NCBI GenBank assembly: GCA_013042165.1
Contig: JABDQT010000297.1
Location: 1-6,396, forward strand
DNA length: 6,396 nt
From: Kiritimatiellales bacterium
GTDB lineage: Bacteria > Verrucomicrobiota > Kiritimatiellia > Kiritimatiellales > Pontiellaceae
Direction of reading: 5' to 3'
Shown: one piece after another, positions 1 to 5,726 of the stretch
How the letters are laid out: each line of letters begins with the position of its first letter
Numbering within the stretch: the first letter of the stretch is position 1
Made by a program: the position numbers and the translations under genes
The notes under the pieces: generated by a model
The model's input: the letters and a program-made list of their open reading frames with translations, nothing else
Databases searched by the model: none
Told to the model about the DNA's origin: nothing

Positions 1-1656
1 GATTCGGGGTTGGCGCGCATTGCGCGATACGATCCGAACCGCGGGATCGACACGCTGCGGGTGGAGCGTATCAGCCGCGCCTCGGCCGACCAGCGGACGG
101 GGCGCGCGGGTCGTACCGCACCCGGAACGTGCCATCGACTCTGGACCGAGCAGGAGCATGTGACGCGGCCGATGCAGGAACTGCCGGAAATCCTTCGCCA
201 CGATCTGGCGGAGGTGGTGCTGACACTCAAGGCGGGCGGCATCGAAGACATTGAAGCATTCCAATGGCTGGAAAAACCAAATCCCAAATCGCTGGCGAAT
301 ACGCTGACCCTGCTAACGGATCTGGGTGCGTTAGATCTTGTAGGGAAACTTACCGCCATCGGGAAGAAGATGGTGTCGTTTCCGATGCATCCGCGTTATG
401 CACGCATGCTGCTGGCGGGTGAAGAATATGGCTGTGTCCGGCAGGCGTGCCTGATTGCCGCGCTGACGCAGGGGCGCTCGATTCTGCAGCGCAACAAGGG
501 CAAGGAGACGCGCGGCCATCGCGACGATGTGCTGGGCGAGGACGGTGTTTCCGACTTTAAGCGGCTGATGCGTGCATGGGTGTTTGCGGATAAAAATCAT
601 TTCAGCGGCGATGCCTGCCGCAAGCTGGGCGTGAATGGTGCCGCCGCACGACAGGTGAAGCCGCTTTATGAGCGGTTCATGAAAATTGCCGAGGCGGAAG
701 GGCTGAAGGTCAATATCCGCGCCCCGCTTGACGAGGATCTGCAGAAGTGCATCCTGCTCGCCTTTTCCGATCATGTGGCTAAGCGGCGGGATCGCGGGAC
801 ACTCCACTGCGAAGTGGTGCATGGCCGTACCGGCGACTTGGATCGCGACTCCGTAGTGCGCGACAGCGCGCTGGTGGTGGCGGCCGAAATCCGCGAGATC
901 GAGGGCAGCCGCGATCTGAATGTTCGGCTCAATCTTTGCACGGCTATTTCCGAGGTGTGGCTCGACGAGCTTTTCCCCGGTGACATGGAGGAAAAGGTCG
1001 AGGCGGTTTTTGACCCGGTGCTGAAGCGCGTGGTTGCCAAGCACTGGAAATCGTTCCGCGGACTGGAGCTGCATGCGAGCATGAAGCAGGAAGTCGATCC
1101 GCAGCAGGCGGCGGAGATCATTGCCGAAGAGGTACTGGCCGGTCGGCTCGAGCTCCACAAGTGGGACGAGCAGGTGGAACGCTGGATCGCGCGGGTGAAC
1201 TGTCTGGCCGAAGGCTGTCCGGACTATGGCATTCCGGCCATCGATGAGGAGGCGCGCCGTGCGATGGTGCAGGAAATCTGCCTTGGAGCGGTCTGTAAGC
1301 GCGACCTGAAGGATCGCTCGGTCTGGAAGGTGGTCAAGTCGTGGCTCTCGTCCGCGCAGCTTGAGCTGATCGACAAGCAGGCCCCGGAGCGGATACAGCT
1401 GCCGAGCGGTTTCAACGCAAAAGTGCGCTATGAGGCGGGGCAGGCACCCGTTGTGTCGGCGACCATCCAAAAGCTGTATGGCCTGGAGGAAAACCCCCGG
1501 ATCGGATTCGGTCTGATCCCGGTGGTGGTCGAGGCACTTGCCCCGAATCAGCGCCCGCAGCAGAAAACGCAGGACATGCCGTCGTTCTGGAAGAATACCT
1601 ATCCCTTGCTGAAGAAGGAGCTCAAGGGCCGATATCCCAAGCATGAATGGCGCTAA
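1..1656 (+). CDS. hrpB: ATP-dependent RNA helicase HrpB, C-terminal part (5' end outside window)
   Basis: This is a DEAH-family helicase open from the first base of the window; 551 residues are visible. Translation starts in D-S-G-L-A-R-I-A-R-Y-D-P, the segment that follows helicase motif V in this family. Motif VI, QRTGRAGR, lies at visible residues 31-38; its arginines contact ATP. Residues about 63-168 match the winged-helix and ratchet (HA2) region of DEAH helicases. The tail, about residues 467-551, is the signature that separates HrpB from HrpA: LPSG, then GLEENPRIGFG, a PNQRPQQKTQD segment, FWKNTYP and the terminal GRYPKHEWR. The Walker A, DEAH and other N-terminal motifs must lie upstream. 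A TTG at position 10 is not the start, because conserved sequence precedes it. Known family role: NTP-driven RNA remodelling in the cytoplasm; the physiological substrate of bacterial HrpB is poorly defined. The next gene begins 58 nt later on the same strand. Confidence 0.93.
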   Translation, partial: DSGLARIARYDPNRGIDTLRVERISRASADQRTGRAGRTAPGTCHRLWTEQEHVTRPMQELPEILRHDLAEVVLTLKAGGIEDIEAFQWLEKPNPKSLANTLTLLTDLGALDLVGKLTAIGKKMVSFPMHPRYARMLLAGEEYGCVRQACLIAALTQGRSILQRNKGKETRGHRDDVLGEDGVSDFKRLMRAWVFADKNHFSGDACRKLGVNGAAARQVKPLYERFMKIAEAEGLKVNIRAPLDEDLQKCILLAFSDHVAKRRDRGTLHCEVVHGRTGDLDRDSVVRDSALVVAAEIREIEGSRDLNVRLNLCTAISEVWLDELFPGDMEEKVEAVFDPVLKRVVAKHWKSFRGLELHASMKQEVDPQQAAEIIAEEVLAGRLELHKWDEQVERWIARVNCLAEGCPDYGIPAIDEEARRAMVQEICLGAVCKRDLKDRSVWKVVKSWLSSAQLELIDKQAPERIQLPSGFNAKVRYEAGQAPVVSATIQKLYGLEENPRIGFGLIPVVVEALAPNQRPQQKTQDMPSFWKNTYPLLKKELKGRYPKHEWR

Positions 1657-1659
1657 TGC

Positions 1660-1687
1660 TTTACCCTCTCGCAGATCCTGCTATTTT
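1660..1687 (+). promoter_or_regulatory. Possible sigma70-type promoter for the OsmC/rhodanese pair
   Basis: TTTACC at 1660-1665 and TATTTT at 1682-1687 each match the sigma70 consensus at 4 of 6 positions, with a 16-nt spacer. Transcription would begin near 1694, leaving a short leader that contains the Shine-Dalgarno. This is a weak match in a 58-nt gap, so read-through from hrpB is an equally good explanation. Confidence 0.22.
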
Positions 1688-1703
1688 CGAACCAACTGTT
1701 AAC

Positions 1704-1710
1704 AGGAGGT
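1704..1710 (+). promoter_or_regulatory. Strong Shine-Dalgarno of the OsmC-family gene
   Basis: AGGAGGT is fully complementary to the core anti-Shine-Dalgarno of 16S rRNA. It ends 4 nt before the ATG at 1715, which fixes that start codon and suggests efficient initiation. Confidence 0.85.
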
Positions 1711-1714
1711 CCAT

Positions 1715-2149
1715 ATGCCTAAGAAAACCGTAACCATTGAATCCAGACTGAATGATAAATTTGTGATCGAAAGCGATGTGCGCGGTCACCGGATTGTAAT
1801 TGATCAGCCGACCAGCGGAGGCGGCGGCGATACCGGGCCGAGCCCGCTGGAACTTCTGTTTGCTTCCCTCGCGGGCTGTATCGGAACGATTGCACGGTTG
1901 ATCGCCATGCAGCGGCGGATCGAGCTGCGCGGCATGGACATCAAGGTTTCCGGCGAACTGGATACAGACGGACTGCTCGGCAAGCCGATCGACGGGCGCA
2001 TGGGATTCGAGAGCTTTACGATCACCGTGGATGTGGATGCCGATATGACCGATGAGGAGAAGGACGCCTTTATCCACGAAGTCGACAGCCGCTGTCCTGT
2101 TTCCGAGAACCTGCTCCATGCGACACCGGTTACCATCGGGCTGGCCTGA
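1715..2149 (+). CDS. OsmC/Ohr-family protein
   Basis: This 144-residue protein has the usual length of the OsmC/Ohr fold. Family landmarks are visible in order: a glycine-rich loop and GPSPLELLFASLAGC (residues 41-55), where the cysteine sits at the start of the central helix; the beta segment G-M-D-I-K-V-S-G-E-L-D (73-83); the R-x-G-F segment (95-98); and CPVSENL (127-133) with the second cysteine, followed by the final strand. Cys55 and Cys127 are the two positions expected for the peroxidatic/resolving thiol pair. Known family role: thiol-dependent reduction of organic hydroperoxides in the cytoplasm. Many members of this broader (YhfA-like) branch have no proven substrate and may handle other reactive thiols or persulfides. 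The ATG at 1715 is chosen for its near-perfect Shine-Dalgarno. The rhodanese gene starts one base after the stop, so the two are probably translated together. Confidence 0.9.
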   Translation: MPKKTVTIESRLNDKFVIESDVRGHRIVIDQPTSGGGGDTGPSPLELLFASLAGCIGTIARLIAMQRRIELRGMDIKVSGELDTDGLLGKPIDGRMGFESFTITVDVDADMTDEEKDAFIHEVDSRCPVSENLLHATPVTIGLA

Positions 2150-2150
2150 G

Positions 2151-2435
2151 ATGGATGTTGAAATCGATGTTTCTGCGATCGACGGGCTAGGCTCGTTGAC
2201 CGTGGTTGATATTCGCACGGAGCAGGAGGTTCTTGCGGAGCTCCTGCCCTGCGACCATGTTCATATCCCGATGGACCGACTATTGAATCACCCGCAGCTG
2301 TTGCAAGCCGACCAGACCTATGTGCTCGTCTGTGCTGCCGGTATGCGAACCCTGTTTGCCGCCGCGGAGTTGCGGAAGATCGGCTACGAAAGCGTCTATT
2401 CGCTCAAGGGCGGCCTCCCTTCCTTGAAGCGATAG
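2151..2435 (+). CDS. Single-domain rhodanese-like sulfurtransferase
   Basis: This is a 94-residue stand-alone rhodanese domain. The N-terminal strand LTVVDIRTEQEV (16-27) is the typical V-D-x-R segment. HVHIPMDRL (37-45) matches the usual G/H-H-I-P region. The active-site loop is CAAGMRT (61-67), fitting C-x-x-G-x-R-[ST] of GlpE/PspE-like enzymes, with Cys61 as the persulfide-forming residue. The conserved end GYESVYSLKGGLPS (78-91) is also present. Known chemistry: transfer of sulfane sulfur from a donor such as thiosulfate to a thiol or cyanide acceptor; the real donor and acceptor here are unknown. There is no signal peptide, so it is probably cytoplasmic. The same frame is open upstream to 2052, but ATG 2151 is preferred: the rhodanese fold starts there and the extension would lie on top of the OsmC gene. 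It lacks a good Shine-Dalgarno and sits 1 nt after the OsmC stop, which fits translational coupling. Confidence 0.88.
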   Translation: MDVEIDVSAIDGLGSLTVVDIRTEQEVLAELLPCDHVHIPMDRLLNHPQLLQADQTYVLVCAAGMRTLFAAAELRKIGYESVYSLKGGLPSLKR

Positions 2436-2447
2436 CTTCTGTTAAAA

Positions 2448-2499
2448 CGATCGGCTTCCGGAGCCTTTACGCAATCTCCCCTGCGCGGGAAACCGATTG
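2448..2499 (+). other. Inverted repeats between rhodanese and synthetase genes
   Basis: Within the 114-nt gap, CGATCGG (2448-2454) can pair with CCGATTG (2493-2499), seven pairs including one G-T wobble. Inside this lies TCCC (2477-2480) opposite GGGA (2487-2490). A competing small hairpin is GGCT (2453-2456)/AGCC (2462-2465) followed by only three T. These may be a weak terminator for the upstream pair, or chance pairing in GC-rich DNA. Confidence 0.25.
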
Positions 2500-2525
2500 C
2501 CGATGTGGGTAACCTGTGGCAAAAT
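2497..2525 (+). promoter_or_regulatory. Possible sigma70-type promoter of the acyl synthetase gene
   Basis: TTGCCG (2497-2502) and CAAAAT (2520-2525) each match consensus at 4 of 6 positions with an ideal 17-nt spacer. The predicted start near 2532 would leave a leader of about 18 nt with the Shine-Dalgarno at 2538. Position and spacing are good but the hexamers are imperfect. Confidence 0.3.
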
Positions 2526-2537
2526 CCCCGTGTTTTC

Positions 2538-2544
2538 AGGAGGG
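2538..2544 (+). promoter_or_regulatory. Shine-Dalgarno that sets the acyl synthetase start
   Basis: AGGAGGG ends 5 nt before ATG 2550. This decides against the in-frame GTG at 2505, which would add 15 residues unlike the family and has no comparable site. Confidence 0.8.
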
Positions 2545-2549
2545 ATGCC

Positions 2550-4232
2550 ATGACCATCAAGGATTGTTTAAACCGCGCGGCGGATGAAAGTCCTGATTCC
2601 GTTGCCTTGCGGTTCAAGCGGGGCGGCGAGTGGCAAAAGACCAGCTTCAGGGAGCTGCGCGAGCGGGTATGGCATGTCTCCGAGATGCTCGTAAGGTTGG
2701 GGGTGGCCGAAGGCGACCGGGTGGCTATCTTCCGCGAAAACTCGCCGGAATGGTATGAGCTGTACCACGGAATTGTCAGTCTGGGCGCTATTGCGGTACC
2801 GGTGGATGCCAAACTGCGGGAACTGGAGGTGGCGCATGTCTTACATGACTGCGGTGTTTCCGTTGCCTTCACCTCCTGTCGGTTTGCGGATGTCCTGAGG
2901 GGCCTGCATGAGCGCCTGCGCGACCTGCGCGCCATCGTGATGCTGGACTGCGACGACCGTCCAATGGATTCGTTCAGCGGAGTAGAGCACCACAGCTACG
3001 AGCAGTTGTGGCAGGAGGTGGCGGAACGGGCGCTGGCGGAAGGGCGGGCGTTTGACCGGTTTTCGCCCGAGGCCACTGCACCGGCCTCCTATATCTACAC
3101 CTCCGGTACGACCGGCCGGCAAAAGGGCGCGGTGCTGACACACCATAACTTTATGTCGAACGTATTCAGTATCCAAAAAGCCGTCACCTTCTCAAAGGAT
3201 GACAACGTTGCCCTGATCCTGCCGCTGCACCACTCCTTTGCATTCACCACCACCTTGCTGATGCCGCTTTTCATGCAGTGCGAGGTGACCATCATCGAGA
3301 GCCTCAAGACGCTCAAAAGCAACATGGAGGAGACCGCGCCGACCATTTTATTGGCAGTGCCGCTGCTGCTGGAAAAAATGCTGAGCCGCTTCATGGAAAG
3401 TATTCAGGCGAAAAGAGTGCCCCGGCTGATGTACCGGTACGGGCTGGCCGGAGTGATCGGCAGGAAAGTGAAGCAGAGTCTCGGCGGGGCATTGCGGCTG
3501 GTCGTATCCGGCGGCGCTCCGATCAGCCCCGGCACGCTCCAGGCCTGGAGCAGGCTCGGCTTCTGCATTATCGAGGGATACGGGATCACGGAAACCGCAC
3601 CCGTGCTGTCCGTTAACCCGCCGGGCCGTCAGCGGGTGGGCACCGTGGGGCTGCCGCTGGACGGCGTCGAAATTCGCATACATGAGCCGAATAACGAAGG
3701 CGTGGGGGAGATTGTGGCCCGAGGAGATAATGTGATGCCGGGCTATTACAACAATCCTGAAGAGACGGCCAAGGTCCTTGTCGATGGCTGGTACCACACC
3801 GGCGACCTCGGGCACTTTGATGAAGCAGGCTATCTGGTCATCAGCGGGCGCAAGAAAAGCCTCATCGTCAACCGCGAAGGGAAGAATATCTATCCCGAAG
3901 AAGTCGAACAACAGGTGCAGCAGAGCCGCTATGTGCTCGAATGCCTCGCCATCGGATTCAGGGAGCCAGGCGAAGATATCGGAGAGCGCGTGGGCCTGAT
4001 TGTGGTGCCTGACCAGGAGGTGTTCGATGCCATGGAAGACCGGCAGAAGCAGCGATATTCCGAGCAGCAGATCGAACAGGTCATGTTGGAGGATGTGCGC
4101 CTGCAGCTCGATGCGCTGTCCGATTACAAGCGGCCGCGCAGAATCCAGATCCGGTTCGAGGAGTTTGAAAAAACCACCACCGGCAAGGTCAAACGCTACC
4201 TCTATGCGATCGATACCGCCGATCCTGCATAA
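2550..4232 (+). CDS. AMP-binding long-chain acyl-CoA (or acyl-ACP) synthetase
   Basis: This 560-residue adenylate-forming enzyme carries all the core motifs of the ANL superfamily. The phosphate-binding loop TSGTTGRQKG is at 184-193. The YGITET segment at 344-349 holds the adenylate. TGD at 417-419 supplies the ribose-binding aspartate. GRKK begins near 433 and leads into the hinge region and GKNIYPEEVE (444-453). The catalytic lysine of the mobile C-terminal domain is Lys546 in TTTGKVKR. Length and motif spelling fit fatty acyl activation: fatty acid + ATP gives acyl-AMP + PPi, then transfer to CoA. Known relatives include FadD-type ligases and acyl-ACP synthetases, and sequence reading alone cannot separate them. 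There is no signal peptide; such enzymes act at the cytoplasmic membrane face. ATG 2550 is chosen for its Shine-Dalgarno. The gene appears monocistronic, with gaps of 114 and 147 nt, and no beta-oxidation genes are adjacent. Confidence 0.9.
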   Translation: MTIKDCLNRAADESPDSVALRFKRGGEWQKTSFRELRERVWHVSEMLVRLGVAEGDRVAIFRENSPEWYELYHGIVSLGAIAVPVDAKLRELEVAHVLHDCGVSVAFTSCRFADVLRGLHERLRDLRAIVMLDCDDRPMDSFSGVEHHSYEQLWQEVAERALAEGRAFDRFSPEATAPASYIYTSGTTGRQKGAVLTHHNFMSNVFSIQKAVTFSKDDNVALILPLHHSFAFTTTLLMPLFMQCEVTIIESLKTLKSNMEETAPTILLAVPLLLEKMLSRFMESIQAKRVPRLMYRYGLAGVIGRKVKQSLGGALRLVVSGGAPISPGTLQAWSRLGFCIIEGYGITETAPVLSVNPPGRQRVGTVGLPLDGVEIRIHEPNNEGVGEIVARGDNVMPGYYNNPEETAKVLVDGWYHTGDLGHFDEAGYLVISGRKKSLIVNREGKNIYPEEVEQQVQQSRYVLECLAIGFREPGEDIGERVGLIVVPDQEVFDAMEDRQKQRYSEQQIEQVMLEDVRLQLDALSDYKRPRRIQIRFEEFEKTTTGKVKRYLYAIDTADPA

Positions 4233-4255
4233 GCCGGCTGGGCGCAGCATAGAAG

Positions 4256-4287
4256 AGCAATCCCTGTAGCCCCAATACATGATTGCT
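4256..4287 (+). other. Stem-loop 1 downstream of the acyl synthetase gene
   Basis: AGCAATC (4256-4262) pairs perfectly with GATTGCT (4281-4287). After a small internal loop (CC opposite T), TGTA (4265-4268) pairs with TACA (4276-4279), closing on a 7-nt loop. That makes 11 base pairs starting 23 nt after the synthetase stop. No T-run follows, so it is not a classical intrinsic terminator; it may stabilise the mRNA 3' end or act with a factor-dependent terminator. Confidence 0.45.
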
Positions 4288-4296
4288 GCACCTTTC

Positions 4297-4312
4297 CGGG
4301 AAAAGATTCCCG
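4297..4312 (+). other. Stem-loop 2 downstream of the acyl synthetase gene
   Basis: CGGGAA (4297-4302) and TTCCCG (4307-4312) form a perfect 6-bp stem with an AAGA loop, 9 nt after stem-loop 1. No T-run follows on either strand. With stem-loop 1 it fills the middle of the 147-nt gap; a termination or mRNA-end role is possible but not shown. Confidence 0.4.
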
Positions 4313-4379
4313 CTCCGGTACGATGCAAAAACTTTCATGGCCCGCGGGATTGACGCAGTCGGTTCATCGGACGTAATTT

Positions 4380-5333
4380 ATGCATGTGAAAAGAACCTTC
4401 CAGATTGTCCTTCTGGCCATCCTCCTTTCCCATGCAGGAGGCGCGGAAGAGGAGACGCTTGAAGCGCGCAGGCAGCGCATCATGCGTAAATATTTGCAAG
4501 AATCCAGCGCGATCATGCAGAGCGATATGGCGGTTCCTGACGATGAGCTCGAGAATGAGCAGGTGCTGGACTCCGAAAAATTCCAGGAGCCGGATGTGGA
4601 GTTTGAACGGCACAAGGGGCCGGTTGTTCCGCCCAGGATGCCGCCTCGGCAAACCATGGTCCGGCAGGAGAGCGATAACTGGCTGTTGAGCGATGTTGAG
4701 GAAGAAGAGGATCCGTTCGGCCGGCAGAAATCGGAAGACAGCATGAGCGACTATTGGTCCATGCTCGAACAGCGGGAGGATTCAACACCCTACGGCTCGG
4801 AGCGGCGGGACCAAAGGTATGGGGACGACCGCTACGACACATATTCACGCCGCGACTCGGGCCGTTATGATTTTCGGGACGAAGCTTCATCCTCGACCCG
4901 GTCGCCCTTTGGGTTTTCAAACGAAGAACAATTTAAACAAGACGGCTATCGCACAACAAGGCGGCCGGATATCTTCGGGCGTACCGTGCAGGATCCGGAC
5001 ATGGCGGATTCGGCGCAGCTGCAGCCTCGGCGCACCTATGGTTCCTCGCCCGACTCGGGCATGCTCTTGAACATGCCTTTTTCACAAACGCAGGCCGCGG
5101 GCGAGGACCGCCTTCAGGAAGATAAGGCGCGACAGGGATACATCCCCTACAAAAATTTGCAGCAGATGGATCGGGAGAGATCACAGCGGTGGGGAGATCA
5201 GCGCGATTCGTCGGAACAAATCTACACCAAGCCCAATCCGTATCAGCAATACAAGGAGCGGAACAAGGTCTGGGAACCCACGGCCGACGATGCCTATCTG
5301 GATGAAATGATCCGGAAAGCCCACGGACGCTAA
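4380..5333 (+). CDS. Exported, highly charged, probably disordered protein of unknown function
   Basis: I do not recognise this 317-residue protein. Its N-terminus is a signal peptide: positive start (H-V-K-R), hydrophobic core about residues 7-16, and a likely cleavage after A22 (G-G-A before E-E-E). The mature part has no cysteine and no further membrane segment. It is dense in Arg, Asp, Glu, Ser, Gln and Tyr, so it is probably largely unfolded. Residues 23-45 and about 300-315 look helical. A 17-residue motif, S-D-x-W-x(10)-P-[FY]-G, occurs twice (98-114 and 123-139). Further aromatic-glycine sites are PFG 176-178, IFG 198-200 and TYG 219-221. The start is ATG 4380, with a weak CGGA 8 nt upstream; it is the only start giving the full signal peptide. 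The gene converges on the lipoprotein gene, with which it overlaps by 4 nt. An envelope scaffold or binding protein is conceivable, but nothing in the sequence proves it. Confidence 0.75.
   Translation: MHVKRTFQIVLLAILLSHAGGAEEETLEARRQRIMRKYLQESSAIMQSDMAVPDDELENEQVLDSEKFQEPDVEFERHKGPVVPPRMPPRQTMVRQESDNWLLSDVEEEEDPFGRQKSEDSMSDYWSMLEQREDSTPYGSERRDQRYGDDRYDTYSRRDSGRYDFRDEASSSTRSPFGFSNEEQFKQDGYRTTRRPDIFGRTVQDPDMADSAQLQPRRTYGSSPDSGMLLNMPFSQTQAAGEDRLQEDKARQGYIPYKNLQQMDRERSQRWGDQRDSSEQIYTKPNPYQQYKERNKVWEPTADDAYLDEMIRKAHGR
4671..4721 (+). repeat. Copy 1 of a 17-residue motif in the exported protein
   Basis: This stretch encodes residues 98-114, reading S-D-N-W, ten residues that are mostly acidic, then P-F-G. 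It aligns without gaps to residues 123-139, with identities at S, D, W, one E, P and G and conservative changes at F/Y, L/M and two D/E positions. Confidence 0.55.
4746..4796 (+). repeat. Copy 2 of a 17-residue motif in the exported protein
   Basis: This stretch encodes residues 123-139, reading S-D-Y-W, ten residues, then P-Y-G. It begins exactly 25 residues (75 nt) after copy 1. The DNA of the two copies has diverged, so this is a protein-level repeat, not a recent DNA duplication. Confidence 0.55.
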
Positions 5334-5680
5334 TCCGTCAGCTCCTTGTAGTTGACGACCTTGCCATCCGCTATCATCACCTCATACTTGTATTCCGTGA
5401 GGCTTCGTTTGATGTTTTGGATCTGCCGCTCCATGGTGCTTTCGGACTCCATGGAAAAGTCGATGGCCGGCGGCGGAAGCTCGGCATAGGTGTAGTAGAG
5501 ATATTCCGTCTCGTCCTCGCTTGCGGCATAGTCCGGCTCTCCAAGAATCTTTATGACCTGCTGCCGGTCCATGCCCTCGTGAATTTCACTGAGCAGCCAT
5601 GGCTTGAATGTGGTTGCACAACCCGCAACAAACAGGGTCAACACGATCAGGAGAAGGCTCATTGTTTTCATGCAAGGCAT
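5330..5680 (-). CDS. Small lipoprotein with a BamE/SmpA-OmlA-like domain
   Basis: This 116-residue protein begins with a lipoprotein signal: hydrophobic residues about 8-19 and lipobox F-V-A-G-C, with Cys21 as the lipidation site. The residue after Cys is Ala, not Asp, which by the E. coli sorting rule favours the outer membrane. The rest resembles the SmpA/OmlA (BamE) fold: I-H-E-G-M-D-R-Q-Q-V-I-K-I-L-G-E-P-D (33-50) is the hallmark G-M-x(3)-Q-V-x(3)-L-G-x-P helix pair. Strands E-Y-L-Y-Y-T-Y (59-65) and Y-E-V-M-I-A-D-G-K-V-V (99-109) follow. A region of about 25 residues with PPP (69-71) separates these strands. True BamE assists outer-membrane beta-barrel assembly, but many lipoproteins share the fold, so orthology is unproven. 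ATG 5671 (M4, giving M-K-T-M) is a plausible alternative start; neither has a strong Shine-Dalgarno. It lies 44 nt after ftsH, probably in the same transcript. Confidence 0.8.
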   Translation of the reverse strand: MPCMKTMSLLLIVLTLFVAGCATTFKPWLLSEIHEGMDRQQVIKILGEPDYAASEDETEYLYYTYAELPPPAIDFSMESESTMERQIQNIKRSLTEYKYEVMIADGKVVNYKELTD

Positions 5681-5704
5681 TCTAGATCAATTCCGGTCAA
5701 AGTA

Positions 5705-5726
5705 AATCCTAATGCAACTCAGGATT
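5705..5726 (-). other. Stem-loop at the ftsH stop codon
   Basis: Reading the - strand, AATCCTGA (5726-5719) pairs with TTAGGATT (5712-5705), eight pairs including one G-T wobble, around a 6-nt loop. The stem begins inside the TAA stop of ftsH and is followed by a T-containing but broken tract. It is AT-rich and so only moderately stable; it could attenuate transcription into the lipoprotein gene or mark an RNA-processing site. Confidence 0.35.

Noticed and set aside
331..1644. A 437-codon open frame on the - strand opposite the helicase gene
   Set aside because: The + frame is an unmistakable HrpB helicase. The antisense product has no recognisable domain, and long antisense frames are expected opposite GC-rich coding sequence.
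2052..2150. N-terminal extension of the rhodanese, overlapping the OsmC gene
   Set aside because: The extension is Arg/Ser/Thr-rich shadow sequence in the OsmC coding region, while the rhodanese fold starts at ATG 2151.
2505..2549. GTG 2505 as the start of the acyl synthetase
   Set aside because: The AGGAGGG at 2538-2544 is correctly spaced for ATG 2550, and the extra 15 residues do not resemble the family N-terminus.
4256..4312. The two stem-loops as a classical intrinsic terminator
   Set aside because: Neither stem is followed by a run of T on either strand.
3348..4328. A 326-codon open frame on the - strand opposite the acyl synthetase gene
   Set aside because: The + frame carries every adenylation motif. 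The antisense translation shows no motif and runs through the intergenic stem-loops.
4350..4379. TTGACG (4350-4355) as a -35 box for the exported-protein gene
   Set aside because: At 17-18 nt spacing the -10 would be GTAATT or TAATTT, poor matches that abut the ATG at 4380, leaving no leader for ribosome binding.
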